From Flexivirga meconopsidis (lineage in GTDB: Bacteria > Actinomycetota > Actinomycetes > Actinomycetales > Dermatophilaceae): DNA of 64,000 nt. The notes beneath the pieces were generated by a model. That model was given only the letters and a program-made list of their open reading frames with translations, had not been told where the DNA came from and did not search any database. Of the stretch, positions 62,311-64,000 are shown piece by piece. Location of the stretch: contig NZ_JAOBQJ010000001.1 in NCBI RefSeq assembly GCF_026162425.1, positions 868,001 to 932,000 on the forward strand. Reading direction: 5' to 3'. The translations under genes and the position numbers were made by a program. Position 1 is the stretch's first letter. Each line of letters starts with the position of its first letter.

Positions 62311-63339
62311 TCAATCCTTGACGGAATAGTCCTGTATGACGGCGAGCCCCGCCGCGATCAGCGGCTCGGTCGACTCACCAACCTGCTCGAAGCCGGCCCC
62401 GACGGTCTGACCTTGCTGGTAACGGAAGTAGATGCCCTCGAGGATGGCGGCCAGCTTGTAGTAGGCAAGCGCCTCGTGGAACGCCAGGTGACTGACGTCG
62501 CGGCCTGACTTCTCGCCATACCGCCGCACGATGTCCGCGCGACTCGGGTGCCCATCTGCCTGGGACACCGTCGAGACCGCATGCGGCGCGATCTCGGCGA
62601 GCGACTGATAGACCAGCATCAGTGCCACATCGGCAAGCGGATCGCCGAGAGTCGCCATTTCCCAGTCGAGTACGGCGGTCACCTTGTCGTTCTCATCGAC
62701 GAGGGTGTTGTCCATGCGGTAGTCACCATGCACGATCGTCGCGTCGCTGTGCGCGGGGATCGATGCCGCGAGGCGTTCGTGCAGCTCCTGCTCGCCGGCG
62801 AGCTCGCGGCTGCGGGAGCCGTCCATCTGCTTGCGCCAGCGACGCACCTGACGCTCGAGATATCCCTCGGGGCGGCCGAAGTCGCCGAGCCCGACTGCCG
62901 CCGGGTCGACCGCATGCAGCGCGACGAGGGTGTCCGTGACGTCGTCGGCGATCGCTCGAACCCGTTGCGAACCCAGGGGATTGAGCTCCTCGGCCGTTCG
63001 GTAGGGCGTGCCCTGCACGCGTTCCATCACGTAGAACGGCGCGCCGATCACGTCGGTGTCGGTCGATTCGGCATACATCGTCGGCACCGGGACGGGAGTG
63101 TCGGCAAGGGCCGCCATCACCCGGTGCTCCCGGCCCATGTCGTGCGCAGTCGCCAGCACGTGTCCAAGTGGAGGGCGACGGACGACGGCTTCCCTCGTGC
63201 CGTCGGTGACGATGTAGGTGAGGTTGGACTTGCCGCCGGCGATCACCTCACCGGTCAGGGGACCGTCGAAGAGCGTCGGTGCCTCGTCGGCCAGAAACCG
63301 TTGCAGTCGCTCGAGATCCAGCCCCGGAAGCTCACTCAT
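62311..63339 (-). CDS. APH-fold phosphotransferase (ACAD10/11 kinase-like)
   Basis: A 342-residue aminoglycoside-phosphotransferase-fold protein. GGKSNLTYIVTDGTREAVVRRPP supplies the ATP loop and lysine or arginine, IVHGDYRMDNTLVDE the catalytic Asp and Asn, and AVLDWEMATLGDPLADVA the metal Asp. In ACAD11 the equivalent domain phosphorylates 4-hydroxyacyl-CoA. It lies 9 bp upstream of the dehydrogenase and overlaps the SDR gene by four bases. Confidence 0.93.
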   Translation of the reverse strand: MSELPGLDLERLQRFLADEAPTLFDGPLTGEVIAGGKSNLTYIVTDGTREAVVRRPPLGHVLATAHDMGREHRVMAALADTPVPVPTMYAESTDTDVIGAPFYVMERVQGTPYRTAEELNPLGSQRVRAIADDVTDTLVALHAVDPAAVGLGDFGRPEGYLERQVRRWRKQMDGSRSRELAGEQELHERLAASIPAHSDATIVHGDYRMDNTLVDENDKVTAVLDWEMATLGDPLADVALMLVYQSLAEIAPHAVSTVSQADGHPSRADIVRRYGEKSGRDVSHLAFHEALAYYKLAAILEGIYFRYQQGQTVGAGFEQVGESTEPLIAAGLAVIQDYSVKD

Positions 63340-64000
63340 CCCGCGCCACCGTTCAGGAGGACACCGCCGTCGATGGTCAGCGTCTGACCGGTCATCCAGC
63401 CGGCGTCGTCCGACAGCAGGAAGGCCACCACGCTGCCGATGTCATCGGGCACCCCCAGCCTCTGCAACGGGTATGACGCAGACACCTCATCCTCGCGGCC
63501 GTCGTAGAGCGCCTTGGCGAAGTCGGTCTTGACCACGGCCGGGGCGACCGCGTTCACCCGCACCTTCGGGCCGAGCTCGAAGGCGAGTTCCTCGGTGAGA
63601 TGGATCAACGCAGCCTTGCTGACGCCATACATCGCAATGCCCGGCGCCGGACGCTGACCGGCGACCGAGGCGATGTTGACGATCGCGCCGCCATGCTCGC
63701 GCTGCCAGGCTGCCTGGATCTTCTGCACCCAGGAGAGCGCGGCAATCACGTTGACCTCCATAATCTTTCGGGCAGCACCGGTGTCGATGTCCATCAACGG
63801 CCCGTACGCCGGGTTGATCCCGGTGTTGTTCACCATGAAGTCGAGACTGCCGAAGGAGTCCAGCGCGGTCGCGATCACCTCGTCCTGGTGGTCCAGATCG
63901 TCCGCCTTTCCCGCCACGTAACGGGCACGCTCGCCCAGCGTGCGGGTGGCTTCGGCGAGAGCCTCTTCCTTGCGCGCGGTGATGACGACGTTCGCGCCCT
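63336..64000 (-). CDS. SDR family oxidoreductase, N-terminus cut by window edge
   Basis: The reading frame is open to the last base, so the start lies beyond the window; about 221 residues are visible. From GANVVITARKEEALAEA the frame runs through MVNNTGINP, catalytic Ser in IVNIASVAGQ, YGVSKAAL as YxxxK, and the C-terminal DDAGWMTGQTLTIDGG. It probably oxidises hydroxyacyl or related intermediates alongside the phosphotransferase and dehydrogenase it overlaps. Confidence 0.92.
   Translation of the reverse strand, partial: GANVVITARKEEALAEATRTLGERARYVAGKADDLDHQDEVIATALDSFGSLDFMVNNTGINPAYGPLMDIDTGAARKIMEVNVIAALSWVQKIQAAWQREHGGAIVNIASVAGQRPAPGIAMYGVSKAALIHLTEELAFELGPKVRVNAVAPAVVKTDFAKALYDGREDEVSASYPLQRLGVPDDIGSVVAFLLSDDAGWMTGQTLTIDGGVLLNGGAG

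Overview
The window is a 64 kb chromosomal piece of a high-GC Gram-positive bacterium. GC is about 70% by eye, with strong G/C third positions and many GTG or TTG starts. Mycothiol genes (mshA, mscR), carD, senX3-regX3, a DUF3263 protein, an Rpf and trehalose genes place it in the Actinomycetota. The gene order mshA-ybjN-gpmA-phoU/senX3-regX3-lpqE/carD-ispD-ispF-cysS-rlmB is the conserved actinobacterial order. A Micrococcales relative (Dermacoccaceae or Intrasporangiaceae type) is my inference; no rRNA gene is present to prove it.

Layout. 1-17.4 kb: the core block above. It is interrupted by a DUF559-type nuclease gene lying between two arrays of 46-bp palindromic repeats (1.7-3.5 kb). A second interruption between ispF and cysS holds a P1 peptidase, a secreted CYTH-like protein, mscR with a metallo-beta-lactamase-fold hydrolase, and a BASS transporter with a GntR regulator. 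17.5-31 kb: envelope and stress genes (RDD, TM2, DUF4032, ugpC, otsA-otsB, a CBS protein, a Ser/Thr kinase, a ThrE-type exporter, an Rpf behind a c-di-AMP riboswitch, and a ClC channel under a MarR regulator). 31-38 kb: small accessory genes (an XRE regulator, an MFS pump with an esterase, a YwaF-like protein, a quinone oxidoreductase, a SigJ-like sigma factor and a methyltransferase). 38.4-45.8 kb: a seven-gene operon for aromatic meta-cleavage, each gene overlapping the next by four bases, behind a divergent TetR gene. 45.7-64 kb: an MFS pump, tRNA-Thr, an aldo/keto reductase, fatty-acid oxidation genes, a DUF6421-SDR-threonine aldolase operon, a SIS-GDSL-ung operon, a PLP decarboxylase, an ArsR/MFS pair, and an acyl-CoA dehydrogenase-phosphotransferase-SDR operon that runs off the right edge.

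How the genes work together. SenX3-RegX3 and PhoU form the phosphate-sensing module. IspD and IspF serve the MEP isoprenoid pathway. MscR and its hydrolase partner probably detoxify formaldehyde through mycothiol. OtsA and OtsB make trehalose, and UgpC probably energises sugar importers. The aromatic operon carries a hydroxylated ring through flavin hydroxylation, extradiol cleavage, hydrolysis, hydration and aldol cleavage to pyruvate and acetyl-CoA.

Most notable: (i) the hydrolase next to mscR has an in-frame UGA at a position where I recall cysteine in relatives, followed by a SECIS-like hairpin, so it is a selenoprotein candidate; (ii) the palindromic repeat arrays around the nuclease gene have inverted cores on the two sides and supply the gene's stop codon; (iii) a second repeat family has inserted in frame into ispD and also lies at two intergenic sites; (iv) the heptamer GTATGNC looks strongly over-represented throughout.
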